The position numbers and the translations under genes were made by a program. The notes beneath the pieces were generated by a model. The model did no database searches. It was not told where the DNA came from and saw nothing but the letters and a program-made list of their open reading frames with translations. A stretch of DNA of 64,000 bases from Paenibacillus thermotolerans (lineage in GTDB: Bacteria; Bacillota; Bacilli; Paenibacillales; YIM-B00363). The DNA lies in the NCBI RefSeq assembly GCF_028745515.1, contig NZ_JAQZSG010000006.1, forward strand, positions 62,001 to 126,000. The letters are read 5' to 3'. Shown in pieces: positions 18,730 to 28,084 of this stretch. How positions within the stretch are numbered: position 1 is the stretch's first letter; the number at the start of each line of letters is the position of its first letter.

Positions 18730-19485
18730 ATGCTTCATCAATTTTCTAGAACAGAGCTTGCCGTCGGTCCGGAAGGCTTGGAGGCGCTGCGCGGGAGCAC
18801 CGTCGCGGTGCTCGGAATCGGCGGCGTAGGCTCGATCGCGGCCGAAGCGCTGGCCCGTTCCGGGGTCGGGAGGATCGTCATGATCGACAAGGATGTCGTC
18901 GACATTACGAACATTAACCGGCAAATCCATGCGCTGACGACAACGGTCGGCCAGCCGAAGGCAGATTTGATGCGCGATCGGATCAAGCTGATCAACCCGG
19001 ATTGCGACGCGGTTTCCTTGCGTATGTTCTATACGGAAGAAACGTATGAGGAGCTGTTCAAGTACCCGCTCGATTACGTAATTGACGCTTCGGATACGAT
19101 AACGTACAAAATCCATCTCATCCTGCAATGCTTGGAGCGCGGCATTCCGATGATATCCAGCATGGGCGCGGCGAACAAGATGGACCCGACCAAGTTTCAG
19201 GTGGCGGACATCTCGAAGACGCATACAGACCCGCTGGCTAAAGTGATCCGAACGAAGCTGCGGAAGCTTGGGGTCAAAAAGGGCGTCAAGGTCGTATTTT
19301 CAACGGAAGAGCCGATCAAACCGAGAGAGGACGTTACCCAGCGGATCGTACCCGAGAATGCGCCGGAAATCCGGAAAGCGCAGCAGCCGCCGGCGAGCAA
19401 CTCGTACGTGCCGCCGGTTGCCGGTTTGATCATGGTGAGCGTTGCGGTAAGAGAATTGCTCCAAAAGCACGGAATCAAAGCGTAA
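18730..19485 (+). CDS. tcdA: tRNA threonylcarbamoyladenosine dehydratase
   Basis: TcdA is an E1-like enzyme that cyclises t6A37 in tRNA to ct6A using ATP. The 251-residue protein shows the nucleotide-binding loop VLGIGGVGSIAAEALARSG near residue 31, and IDKDVVDITNINRQ near 57, both typical of ThiF/MoeB folds. AGGAGG lies 9 bases before the ATG. It corresponds to B. subtilis YrvM, which also follows aspS and precedes rarA. The 31-base gap to aspS leaves no room for the 6S RNA gene found at this spot in B. subtilis. Confidence 0.92.
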   Translation: MLHQFSRTELAVGPEGLEALRGSTVAVLGIGGVGSIAAEALARSGVGRIVMIDKDVVDITNINRQIHALTTTVGQPKADLMRDRIKLINPDCDAVSLRMFYTEETYEELFKYPLDYVIDASDTITYKIHLILQCLERGIPMISSMGAANKMDPTKFQVADISKTHTDPLAKVIRTKLRKLGVKKGVKVVFSTEEPIKPREDVTQRIVPENAPEIRKAQQPPASNSYVPPVAGLIMVSVAVRELLQKHGIKA

Positions 19486-19497
19486 CGATAGCTCAAA

Positions 19498-19553
19498 TAG
19501 GGCCGCCCCGGCGTCTGAAGAAGACGGCGCGGGCGGCCCTACTTCGATTTTTA
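19498..19553 (+). terminator. Terminator-like hairpin after tcdA
   Basis: TAGGGCCGCCC (19498-19508) pairs with GGGCGGCCCTA (19531-19541), with an inner GCGTCT stem. The trailing T-run is short, so efficiency is uncertain. Confidence 0.65.
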
Positions 19554-19611
19554 GGGCTATCCCATGTATAATAAAGAGAATAGCAATCTGAAAGAAATGG
19601 GTTGAATCGTC

Positions 19612-20925
19612 ATGGATCTGTTTACATATAACGCGGAACAGGCGCCGGGCCGCCAGCCGCTGGCGGAGCGGATGCGCGCCGGAACGATTGAAGAATATAT
19701 CGGGCAGGAGCATATCGTCGGTCCGGGCAAAATGCTCAGAAGAGCGATCGAAGCGGACCAGGTGACATCCATCATTCTATACGGGCCGCCCGGCACCGGC
19801 AAGACGACGCTGGCAAGCGTAATCGCCAATCGAACCGACGGTGAATTCGTAAGGCTTAACGCCGTGGACGCTTCGGTGAAGGACGTGCGCGAAACGATCG
19901 ACAAAGCCAAGGAGCTTCGCGCTCTGTACGGCCGAAAGACGATCTTGTTCCTGGACGAGGTGCATCGCTTCAAGACGTCTCAGCAGGATGCGCTGCTGCC
20001 GGCAGTGGAGGCGGGAACGATCATATTTATCGGCGCGACGACGGAAAATCCGTTTCATTCGATCAACGGCGCGCTTTTGTCGAGGTCGACGCTGTTTCGC
20101 TTGGAGAAGCTGACGCCGGAGCACGCGCTTACGGCGATGCGAAGGGCGCTGGCCGACACCGAGCGGGGGCTCGGTACGCTGCCGATCCGCGCCGAAGAAG
20201 ACGCGCTTACGCATATTGCCCGCATAGCCGGGGGAGATTTGCGCCGCGCGCTTAACGCGCTCGAGCTGGCGGCGCTGACTACGGCTCCGGAGACCGACGG
20301 AACAATTCATATTACACTGAGCGTTGCTGAAGAATCGATTCGCCAGCCGTCCGTCTCTGCGGACGAATCGACGCAGTACGACGTGCTGTCCGCATTTCAT
20401 AAAAGCGTCCGCGGCTCCTCCGACGCGGCGTTGTTCTGGTTTCTTTACGCGGTTGAGAAGCTCGGAATGGATCCGATGGTGTTTTTGCGCCGCCTTATCG
20501 TTGCATGCAGCGAGGATATCGGGCTTGCCAATCCTCAGGCGATGGTACAAGCCGTTACGGCGATGGACGCGTACCATAAGATCGGCTGGCCCGAAGCGAA
20601 ATACAACATTGCGCAAGCGATTTTGTTTGCCGTCGAAAGCCCGAAATCGGACTCGATCGGTCTCGCCCTCGGCCGCGCGCAGCAAGCCATAGAGAAGCTG
20701 GGCTCCGCCGAAGTGCCTATGCACTTGAGAGACGGACACTATAAAGGGGCGCAGCAGCTGGGTCATGTCGGATATAAATATCCGCACGATTACCCGGGCC
20801 ATTATGTACAGCAGCAGTATTTGCCGGACGGGATTCGGGACGAGCCTCTTTTTGTGGCTTCCAACCAGGGAACCGAAGCGAAAATGCGGGAAAATCAGCT
20901 TCGCCGCAAGCACATTTCGTCATGA
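19612..20925 (+). CDS. rarA: Replication-associated recombination protein A (AAA+ ATPase)
   Basis: RarA (MgsA, YrvN) is an AAA+ ATPase related to clamp loaders that acts at stalled replication forks. The 437-residue protein shows Walker A GPPGTGKTTLA near residue 59, Walker B LFLDEVHRF near 108, the sensor ATTENP near 140, and a C-terminal MgsA-type domain from about residue 270. It follows tcdA as in Bacillus. The gene that usually follows, cymR, is about 3.6 kb further on because an agr-like cassette, a protease and mnmA lie between. Confidence 0.95.
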   Translation: MDLFTYNAEQAPGRQPLAERMRAGTIEEYIGQEHIVGPGKMLRRAIEADQVTSIILYGPPGTGKTTLASVIANRTDGEFVRLNAVDASVKDVRETIDKAKELRALYGRKTILFLDEVHRFKTSQQDALLPAVEAGTIIFIGATTENPFHSINGALLSRSTLFRLEKLTPEHALTAMRRALADTERGLGTLPIRAEEDALTHIARIAGGDLRRALNALELAALTTAPETDGTIHITLSVAEESIRQPSVSADESTQYDVLSAFHKSVRGSSDAALFWFLYAVEKLGMDPMVFLRRLIVACSEDIGLANPQAMVQAVTAMDAYHKIGWPEAKYNIAQAILFAVESPKSDSIGLALGRAQQAIEKLGSAEVPMHLRDGHYKGAQQLGHVGYKYPHDYPGHYVQQQYLPDGIRDEPLFVASNQGTEAKMRENQLRRKHISS

Positions 20926-20969
20926 ACGGAGAAAAAACGCTAGTACCAAAGAATCAAAAAAATCTCTCG

Positions 20970-20998
20970 TTGTCGAAAATTCAAATGTATAGTAATCT
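20970..20998 (+). promoter_or_regulatory. Putative promoter of the agr-like cassette
   Basis: TTGTCG (20970-20975), a 17-base spacer and TAATCT (20993-20998) lie 33 bases before the first gene. The match is moderate. Confidence 0.4.
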
Positions 20999-21031
20999 AT
21001 TAAGTGAGAACTTTATCGCGGAGTTGCGACT

Positions 21032-21718
21032 ATGCTAGCTAATATTCCTGTTTTCTTATCTTCGTTCATCGATTATTTTACTATATTGCTTCTGGCTTTC
21101 TCGATATTCCGCTTGCCGATTAAGTACAATGTTCTTAGATTGATCAGCGCGACTTTAGTCATTACGATCGTAAGCTTTCTTCAGCGGGAAGTGTTGCACG
21201 TCACGGATTACTTTATTTTCGTAAATCTGGTGGTAGGCATGTCCGCGATTATGTTTTTATTTCAGCTGCCGATCGCGTATTCGCTTCTCGTATTCGCATC
21301 CGGTTATCTCGTATCGGCGACCATCCAGATGATTGTCGTAGTGATTCCGCTTGTTACCGGAATTCTTACATTGGAGCAAATTCAGTCGCAGCTCATGATG
21401 ATACCGACGATTCTATTAATTTCACTGGTGTTGTATATCATTCACAAGAAAAGACTTGGCTTCATGCTGATCGCCAACCGGTTTATGCTAAAGAAAGAGA
21501 AGCTTCGGCCAAGAGATTTCTTCGTTGCAGGCGTATTTGTAAGCACGGTAACGATGATTCAAAGCGGGATCGTCGCCATTAAGAATAATAGCAACAACCT
21601 GACTATACTGTTTGTGTTGCTGGGGGTAACCATCGTAATGGCTGTGGGATTGTTCGTCACCTATTTAATCAATATCAAAGAAATCGAAGAACGATACTTT
21701 AGGAAGAACAAGCTATGA
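21032..21718 (+). CDS. AgrC-like membrane sensor domain without a kinase domain
   Basis: This 228-residue protein is almost entirely membrane: six or seven hydrophobic segments from residue 8 to 212. It then ends in a short charged tail, IKEIEERYFRKNKL, where AgrC-type sensors enter their coiled DHp segment. No H-box, N-box or ATP-binding region exists, and no kinase fragment follows in any frame. A GGAG lies 8 bases before the ATG. Its stop overlaps the agrB start by 4 bases (ATGA). It could be a peptide receptor without output, an immunity or transport partner, or a decoy. The AgrC relationship is inferred from topology and gene context, not a motif. Confidence 0.55.
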   Translation: MLANIPVFLSSFIDYFTILLLAFSIFRLPIKYNVLRLISATLVITIVSFLQREVLHVTDYFIFVNLVVGMSAIMFLFQLPIAYSLLVFASGYLVSATIQMIVVVIPLVTGILTLEQIQSQLMMIPTILLISLVLYIIHKKRLGFMLIANRFMLKKEKLRPRDFFVAGVFVSTVTMIQSGIVAIKNNSNNLTILFVLLGVTIVMAVGLFVTYLINIKEIEERYFRKNKL

Positions 21719-22257
21719 TAGCTCCCGTTTCCGAACGAATTGCGAGTTTTATCGCAGCAAATGACAAGAACGCCGCTTCGAAGGAAGTCCTGGTATACGG
21801 GATTTCCACATTCCTACATACCGTTCTAACCGGAATCGTTATTATCGTTACGTGTTTGCTGACCGGACATTTTGCCGAAATGCTCTGGGTAATGCTCTAC
21901 TTTACGATTCTACGTTTCTTCTCCGGCGGAGTACATTTGCATTCGGCTTGGAAATGCGATATTTCTTCCGCGCTAACCATTATCGCATTGGCGCATCTAT
22001 CGATCCCGTACTACTATGCGGGTTTCGTGTTGAATAGTTTAGCGTTTGTGATTGTTGCCGTTAAAGCACCTGAGAAACCGAACTTGAATTATTCTTTTGT
22101 AGCGAAGCATCAAGACAAGCTGAAGTGGATTTCGCTGGCGATCGTAGCTACCAATTTTGCGTTTCAATCTCCGTTTGGGTCGCTTGCGCTGCTTTACCAA
22201 TCCCTTACGTTAACAAAACCGTTCTATAAGCTGTTTGATTTTATCGATCGGAGGTGA
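21715..22257 (+). CDS. agrB: AgrB-family peptide-processing membrane protease
   Basis: AgrB is an integral membrane cysteine endopeptidase that cleaves and cyclises the AgrD precursor. This 180-residue protein has four to six hydrophobic segments and the defining RFFSGGVHLHSAWKC motif (about residues 63-78), which supplies the catalytic His and Cys. An arginine-containing segment precedes it as in the family. The start overlaps the upstream sensor gene, and the stop lies inside the ribosome binding site of the peptide gene that follows, so the three genes are translationally linked. Family assignment is strong. Confidence 0.9.
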   Translation: MIAPVSERIASFIAANDKNAASKEVLVYGISTFLHTVLTGIVIIVTCLLTGHFAEMLWVMLYFTILRFFSGGVHLHSAWKCDISSALTIIALAHLSIPYYYAGFVLNSLAFVIVAVKAPEKPNLNYSFVAKHQDKLKWISLAIVATNFAFQSPFGSLALLYQSLTLTKPFYKLFDFIDRR

Positions 22258-22262
22258 ATTCC

Positions 22263-22397
22263 ATGAAAAGAAAGCTTGCATCTGTAGCCGGCGCATTCTT
22301 CGCTGCGGTAGCATTGATTGTGGCAGCGGCACCAAGCATGGTCTGGAACAACCATCCGGAAGCTCCTGCAGAATTGAAAGAAAAGCTCAGCAAATGA
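22263..22397 (+). CDS. agrD: AgrD-like cyclic lactone autoinducer peptide precursor
   Basis: This 44-residue peptide has an amphipathic/hydrophobic N-terminal leader (MKRKLASVAGAFFAAVALIV), a core AAAPSMVWNNHPEAP and a charged tail AELKEKLSK, the three-part plan of AgrD precursors. There is no cysteine. The only plausible ring nucleophile is the serine at about residue 25 (SMVWN), which predicts a lactone rather than a thiolactone. GGAGGTG sits 6 bases before the ATG and overlaps the agrB stop. A strong terminator follows. The mature peptide's ends are inferred. Confidence 0.8.
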   Translation: MKRKLASVAGAFFAAVALIVAAAPSMVWNNHPEAPAELKEKLSK

Positions 22398-22415
22398 TCC
22401 ATACAGCCAGAATGC

Positions 22416-22446
22416 AAAAAAAACACGCGTATGCGTGTTTTTTTTG
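22416..22446 (+). terminator. Intrinsic terminator after agrD
   Basis: A-run plus ACACGC pairs with GCGTGT plus an eight-T run around GTAT. It closes the agr-like transcription unit. Confidence 0.9.
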
Positions 22447-22498
22447 TAAGCGCTAAAGAAGTTTTTTATAACGAATCGTTCGGAGGAATTCGATATCC

Positions 22499-23101
22499 AT
22501 GATCGTATCGTTTCTGAAACGGATAGATAAAAGAATATGGCTCGCCGCTGCTTTTACGGTCATGATTCTCGTTGAATTTTCGCGTTTTTACGTGGTGGAG
22601 ATGCTGATCGTCCTGCCGCTCGTTATGGCGGCGCTCACGATCGCCGCATACCGCGATGAAATACGCCGAACGGATTTGAATATGTTAAAACAAAGCGCCG
22701 TTTGGAAGCATATTTACTATTCCTTGATCGTAGGTTTGATCGTTCAGGCGATCGGAATTGTGTTTGTCAGGTATGTCGTCGGGATCGACACTCCCGATCC
22801 CGGCTTCGTCAACCCGGTTGCCGCGCCGTTAATTTCCGTCTTATTTTCCTCGCCGCTGGAGGAAGTGATGTTTCGATACATTTTATACAACGCTCTGAAT
22901 CAACGCTACGGATTTTGGCCGGCGGCCATCGCAAGCTCGCTCCTGTTCGCGGTGGGGCATTTCAATTATGCGGCGTGGCTCGGTTATTTCCTGCTTGGAA
23001 TCGTTTGGTGCTATTTTTATAAAAAATCGGGTACGTTGTTCGTGCCGGTCGTCTCCCACATGCTGTTTAATTTTATGATTTTTTTCGCCCGTTCCTTCTG
23101 A
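22499..23101 (+). CDS. CPBP family intramembrane metalloprotease
   Basis: This 200-residue membrane protein carries the three CPBP (CAAX protease/bacteriocin-processing, Abi) motifs: EEVMFRYILYN near residue 121, HFNYAAWLGYFLLGI near 157, and SHMLFNF near 187. The glutamates and histidines would coordinate zinc. In bacteria the family matures or degrades peptides and anti-sigma factors; CPBP genes often accompany peptide systems. It has its own GGAGGAA site and lies after the agr terminator, so a role in agr peptide handling is possible but unproven. Confidence 0.85.
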   Translation: MIVSFLKRIDKRIWLAAAFTVMILVEFSRFYVVEMLIVLPLVMAALTIAAYRDEIRRTDLNMLKQSAVWKHIYYSLIVGLIVQAIGIVFVRYVVGIDTPDPGFVNPVAAPLISVLFSSPLEEVMFRYILYNALNQRYGFWPAAIASSLLFAVGHFNYAAWLGYFLLGIVWCYFYKKSGTLFVPVVSHMLFNFMIFFARSF

Positions 23102-23123
23102 CCGCTTCCCGGTAAGAAGCAAG

Positions 23124-23160
23124 AAGGAGCGTCCGGCTTTGAAACCGCGCTCCTTCCTAT
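23124..23160. terminator. Convergent terminator between CPBP gene and mnmA
   Basis: AAGGAGCG (23124-23131) pairs with CGCTCCTT (23148-23155). It lies between two convergent stop codons. T-runs are short on both sides. Confidence 0.6.
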
Positions 23161-23166
23161 ACAGCG

Positions 23167-24327
<1,161 letters not shown>

Positions 24328-24548
24328 CTACCACAAAAGCGCAAGGAGGAATAAAGCGCTCGAACTTCCGGCGAACCGTAGCAGTTCGATACAAATCGAA
24401 AACATTCTACAATTTTATGAATTCCTAAAGGTTTTCCTTACCAAGCGGTAGATGTTGTGTTAACATAGAAACGTTATAGGCATGGTTTGAAAAGTTTCTA
24501 ATTCGTCAATTCTAAATATAAGCTTTTTGCTGGCAAGGAGTGTCCCTG

Positions 24549-24968
24549 TTGAAAATTTCTACCAAGGGCCGCTACGGTCTTACGATTATGATGGAGTTGG
24601 CTGCCCGGTACGGTGAAGGACCGACATCCTTAAAGTCGATTGCGGAGAAGCACAGCTTGTCCGAGCACTATTTGGAGCAGCTGATTGCGCCGCTTCGCAA
24701 TGCGGGTCTTGTAAAAAGCGTCCGCGGCGCTTACGGCGGTTATATTTTGTCCAAGCTTCCGGAGGACGTTTCCGCCGGCGAAATTATTCGCTTGCTGGAA
24801 GGTCCGATTTCACCCGTCGATTTTACGGAGGAAGACGATCCGGCCAAGCGGGATCTTTGGATCCGCATTCGGGATGCGATCGCGTCCGTCTTGGATTCCA
24901 CAACGTTGTCGTACCTTGTTTCTTATCAAGATGAAGGACATAACGACAACTACATGTTTTATATTTGA
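24549..24968 (+). CDS. cymR: Rrf2-family regulator of cysteine metabolism, CymR-like
   Basis: CymR represses cysteine and sulfur uptake genes in Bacillus, with CysK as partner. The 139-residue protein follows CymR along its length: MKISTKGRYGLTIMMELA at the N-terminus (winged helix), LSEHYLEQLIAPLRNAGLVKS and RGAYGGYILSK in the recognition part, and the LWIRIRDAI and C-terminal YMFYI segments. I place the start at TTG 24549, giving the family N-terminus with AAGGAG 8 bases upstream; a GTG three codons earlier overlaps that site. No iron-sulfur cysteines are present, which fits CymR rather than IscR. Confidence 0.9.
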   Translation: MKISTKGRYGLTIMMELAARYGEGPTSLKSIAEKHSLSEHYLEQLIAPLRNAGLVKSVRGAYGGYILSKLPEDVSAGEIIRLLEGPISPVDFTEEDDPAKRDLWIRIRDAIASVLDSTTLSYLVSYQDEGHNDNYMFYI

Positions 24969-24993
24969 ATTGTTTTCCTTGGAGATGCGCGCA

Positions 24994-26148
24994 ATGCAGA
25001 CTTTCGACGAAATATATCTTGATCATGCCGCTTCCACGCCGATCCATCCGGACGTGCTGGAAGCGATGATCCCTTTGATGAAGACGTGCTTTGGAAATCC
25101 GTCCAGCGTCCACCGGTTCGGCCGTGCCGCAAAGCAGGCTTTGACCGAAGCGAGGGATTCCATAAGCGCTACGCTCGGCTGCGCTCCCGGCGAGCTCGTA
25201 TTTACCAGCGGCGGGACCGAGAGCGATAATTTCGCCTTGTTTGGCGCCGCATTTGCCGCTCCTGCCGGAAGAAAGCGGATCGTAACGACCGCCGTTGAGC
25301 ACCATGCCGTGCTGAACGCCTGCAAAGAGCTGGAGCGCAACGGCTTTGAAGTGATCTATTTGCCTGTGGACGCTTATGGACAAGTCTCTGTAGAGGATGC
25401 GGCGAAGGCGATTACCGAGGAAACCGCCGTAGTCAGCGTCATGTATGCGAATAACGAAGTCGGCACGCTGCAGCCCGTGGAGGAAATCGGCCGCATTGCC
25501 AGAGAGCGCGGCGCCGTGTTTCATGTGGATGCGGTTCAGGCTTTAGGCTCGTTCAAGATCGATTTGTCCCATTCCTTCATTGATTTGATGAGCGTTACGG
25601 CTCATAAAATTAACGGGCCCAGAGGCATCGGGGCTCTTTATGTCAATAAGCGCGTCAAGCTGGCCCAACGTTCGTTCGGAGGGTCACAAGAACGAAAGCG
25701 CCGAGCCGGTACGGAAAATGTCGCCGGCGCCGCCGCTTTCGCCAAAGCGTGCTCCATCGCGGCGCAGCATATGGATGAACGCCGCAAAGAAATGGAAGAG
25801 CTGCGCAACGCCATGCTTACGACCTTAAAAGAGCGTCTCGGCGAAGAGCGCGTCGTAGTTAACGGTCATCCGACCGAGCGGCTGCCGAACATTCTGAACG
25901 TCAGCTTTCCGGGAACGAACACCGAATCGCTGCTGATGAATCTCGACTTGGAAGGAATCGCCGCCGCCAGCGGCTCCGCCTGCTCTTCGGGGGCGCTGGA
26001 GCCATCGCACGTATTGCTCGCCATGAACTTGCCGGACGAACGGATGCGATCCGCCGTCCGCTTCAGCTTCGGGCGGGGAAACTGCCTCAATTCTGTAACA
26101 TTTGCAGCAGAAAAAATTGCAACGATCGTGAAACGTCTTACGTATTAA
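24994..26148 (+). CDS. Cysteine desulfurase, IscS/NifS-like (YrvO type)
   Basis: This PLP enzyme releases sulfur from cysteine as a protein persulfide. The 384-residue protein shows the N-terminal IYLDHAASTP motif, the PLP-lysine segment VTAHKINGPRGIGALYV near residue 200, and the catalytic-cysteine loop ASGSACSSGALEPSHVL near residue 325. The ATG at 24994 has GGAG 9 bases upstream. It lies 25 bases after cymR and close to divergent mnmA, so it is probably the YrvO-type desulfurase supplying tRNA thiolation. Confidence 0.93.
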   Translation: MQTFDEIYLDHAASTPIHPDVLEAMIPLMKTCFGNPSSVHRFGRAAKQALTEARDSISATLGCAPGELVFTSGGTESDNFALFGAAFAAPAGRKRIVTTAVEHHAVLNACKELERNGFEVIYLPVDAYGQVSVEDAAKAITEETAVVSVMYANNEVGTLQPVEEIGRIARERGAVFHVDAVQALGSFKIDLSHSFIDLMSVTAHKINGPRGIGALYVNKRVKLAQRSFGGSQERKRRAGTENVAGAAAFAKACSIAAQHMDERRKEMEELRNAMLTTLKERLGEERVVVNGHPTERLPNILNVSFPGTNTESLLMNLDLEGIAAASGSACSSGALEPSHVLLAMNLPDERMRSAVRFSFGRGNCLNSVTFAAEKIATIVKRLTY

Positions 26149-26246
26149 CAAGGAAAGCTGCAAATATTGCTCTCACATTAGATTATTACGATCATTCGTT
26201 GGGAATAAATAGAATCATAATTACGACAGGTTGGTGATTACTAAGG

Positions 26247-26444
26247 ATGCGTTGTCCGAATTGCAATTCCAAAGATATAGGCAAAATCGGCTCCCATCAA
26301 TTTTATTGCTGGGGATGCTTCATTGAATTGACGGTAAACGGAGAAAAGATGTCCGTTTACCAGGTAGAAGAGGACGGAACGCTCAGCTCCCTCGACGACT
26401 TGTTTTTCCCGGAGGAAGAGCTTCCTGAAGTGCATGCAAACTAA
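26247..26444 (+). CDS. Small zinc-ribbon protein
   Basis: This 65-residue acidic protein begins MRCPNCNSKDIGKIG and continues with YCWGCFIEL near residue 22. The two CxxC pairs fit a single zinc ribbon. The second half (residues 35-65) is hydrophilic and glutamate-rich. It resembles the small zinc-ribbon proteins encoded in the cymR/alaS neighbourhood of other Bacillales (YrzR-like). It is followed by a terminator and is separated from the desulfurase by about 100 bases, so it is probably a single-gene unit. Function unknown. Confidence 0.75.
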   Translation: MRCPNCNSKDIGKIGSHQFYCWGCFIELTVNGEKMSVYQVEEDGTLSSLDDLFFPEEELPEVHAN

Positions 26445-26460
26445 CGCAGGAAGAAAAGCG

Positions 26461-26537
26461 AATACCCCGAATAGGACAAGCCTCGTACCGGTCGATCCGG
26501 ACGAACTTTCGTTCCGTTTCGGGGTATTTTTTTTTGC
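26461..26537 (+). terminator. Intrinsic terminator after the zinc-ribbon gene
   Basis: AATACCCCGAA (26461-26471) pairs with TTCGGGGTATT (26518-26528), followed by a run of T. The 46-base interior can fold further. Confidence 0.85.
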
Positions 26538-26615
26538 CGCGGTCGGATGATTTCGGCGGCCTTCACATATACTTTTTAGAAATGTGCAGCTTTGGACAAG
26601 TGGGGGTTGAGGGAC

Positions 26616-27689
26616 GTGGAACGATTTTTTAAAGACCGGTGGTTCATCGGTCTCGTGTACACGCTGCTGGGCCTAGGGGTTCTTTTTATGCTGCTGCAGG
26701 TTTCGCCCGTCTTCGTCGGATTGTTCAAGCTCTTAAAGTCCATTCTTATGCCGTTCATCATCGCGATGATCATTTCATATATTTTAAATCCGGTCGTCAA
26801 CCTGCTTAACGAGCGGAAGGTGCCGCGAACCGTCGCCATCTTTCTCATCTACAGCATCTTTATCCTCGCCGTGACCGTCGTGATCATGAATTTGATTCCG
26901 ATGCTGATCAAGCAGCTGAATGAATTGAACGAGCATCTGCCGGAATTTACGATGCGCGCGCAATCGCTGATGAACGGCGTCAATCAAAACTCCATTTTGC
27001 CGGAGAGCGTCAGAATCGGGATTAACGATGCGGTGCTTAGAGCGGAGCAGCAGCTTGCCGTCTCGATCAGCGAATTCATCAGCCGAATCGGCGCCACGCT
27101 GAACGTCGTGTTCATGGCTTTTATCATTCCGTTCTTGGCGTTCTACATGTTGAAGGATTTTCAGGTAATCGAGAAAACTGTGCTTACCTTTGTCCCGCTA
27201 AGGCACCGGAAGCGGACGATCCGTATGCTCACCGACATTGACAAAGCTTTGGGAAACTATATTCGCGGACAATTTATCGTTTGTCTCGTCATCGGAATTT
27301 TGGCGTACATAGGATATTGGATTATCGGAATTCCTTACCCGCTGCTGCTTGCGGCGCTCGTCGGAATTTTTAATATTATCCCGTACGTCGGTCCGTTCTT
27401 CGGGGCTGCCCCCGCGCTCATTGTCGCGTCGACCGTTTCGATGGAGATGGTCATGTTCACGCTGATCGTCAATTTGATTTGCCAATCGCTCGAAAACAGC
27501 TTCGTGTCCCCGCAGGTGGTGGGGAGATCGCTGCATATGCACCCGCTGATCATTATTTTCGCGCTCCTCGTTGGCGGAGAGATCGGCGGAGTATTCGGAC
27601 TTATTTTGGCGGTGCCGCTTTTCGCCGTCGGCAAGGTGATCGTTCACCATTTTTGGCTCTACTACCATAATCGAAAGCCGACGATGTGA
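26616..27689 (+). CDS. AI-2E family transporter (YrrI-like)
   Basis: This 357-residue membrane protein of the AI-2E/PerM superfamily has seven to eight hydrophobic segments, the family's long soluble region in the middle (about residues 100-160), and the conserved YPLLLAALVGIFNIIPYVGPFFGA stretch near residue 245. Substrates vary in the family (sodium/proton exchange, autoinducer export), so none is assigned. I favour GTG 26616, with GGGGG about 9 bases upstream, over an in-frame TTG 24 bases earlier. It lies upstream of alaS, as in B. subtilis. Confidence 0.88.
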   Translation: MERFFKDRWFIGLVYTLLGLGVLFMLLQVSPVFVGLFKLLKSILMPFIIAMIISYILNPVVNLLNERKVPRTVAIFLIYSIFILAVTVVIMNLIPMLIKQLNELNEHLPEFTMRAQSLMNGVNQNSILPESVRIGINDAVLRAEQQLAVSISEFISRIGATLNVVFMAFIIPFLAFYMLKDFQVIEKTVLTFVPLRHRKRTIRMLTDIDKALGNYIRGQFIVCLVIGILAYIGYWIIGIPYPLLLAALVGIFNIIPYVGPFFGAAPALIVASTVSMEMVMFTLIVNLICQSLENSFVSPQVVGRSLHMHPLIIIFALLVGGEIGGVFGLILAVPLFAVGKVIVHHFWLYYHNRKPTM

Positions 27690-27726
27690 CGGCGCGCTCC
27701 GGCACAAACAGCCGACGTATGCCCCG

Positions 27727-27756
27727 TTGACTATATGCAATGTATAAGGATATAAT
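27727..27756 (+). promoter_or_regulatory. Sigma-A promoter for the alaS T-box transcript
   Basis: TTGACT (27727-27732), an 18-base spacer and a consensus TATAAT (27751-27756). Confidence 0.75.
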
Positions 27757-27784
27757 TTACTCTATATTTGCATAAGGAACAATT

Positions 27785-28060
27785 CGACGATGAAATCGAG
27801 TAAGCCCTTGCTCCCGCAACAGAGAATAGGCTTCGGAATGAATCAGCGCCGCGCTGAAGCGTTCCGGCTGAAAGAGCCTTGCTACCGGAGAACGGCCGAA
27901 CGCTAATTTCGGAGTGCGAACTTCAAACTTCGCCGGAGGAAACCCGTTATCGTTTCGCTTAAGTGTCCCTTGTTCGCTCAATGATGCGGGCCGGGGAAAA
28001 TTAGGGTGGTACCGCGATTTGTGTATAACTAGTCGTCCCTGCTGCAGGGGCGGCTTTTTC
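27785..28060 (+). ncRNA. T-box leader of alaS, Ala specifier GCT
   Basis: Stem I has AGTA (27799-27802). The helix GAAAT (27792-27796)/ATTTC (27906-27910) closes the specifier loop, whose 3' side reads GAA-C-GCT, placing the alanine codon GCT at 27902-27904. The T-box core AGGGTGGTACCGCG is at 28003-28016. A terminator with arms 28031-28042 and 28043-28054 is followed by T. Uncharged tRNA-Ala would favour the antiterminator and read-through into alaS. Confidence 0.95.
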
Positions 28061-28084
28061 TATGTAAAAGGAGGAAAAGCGAAA

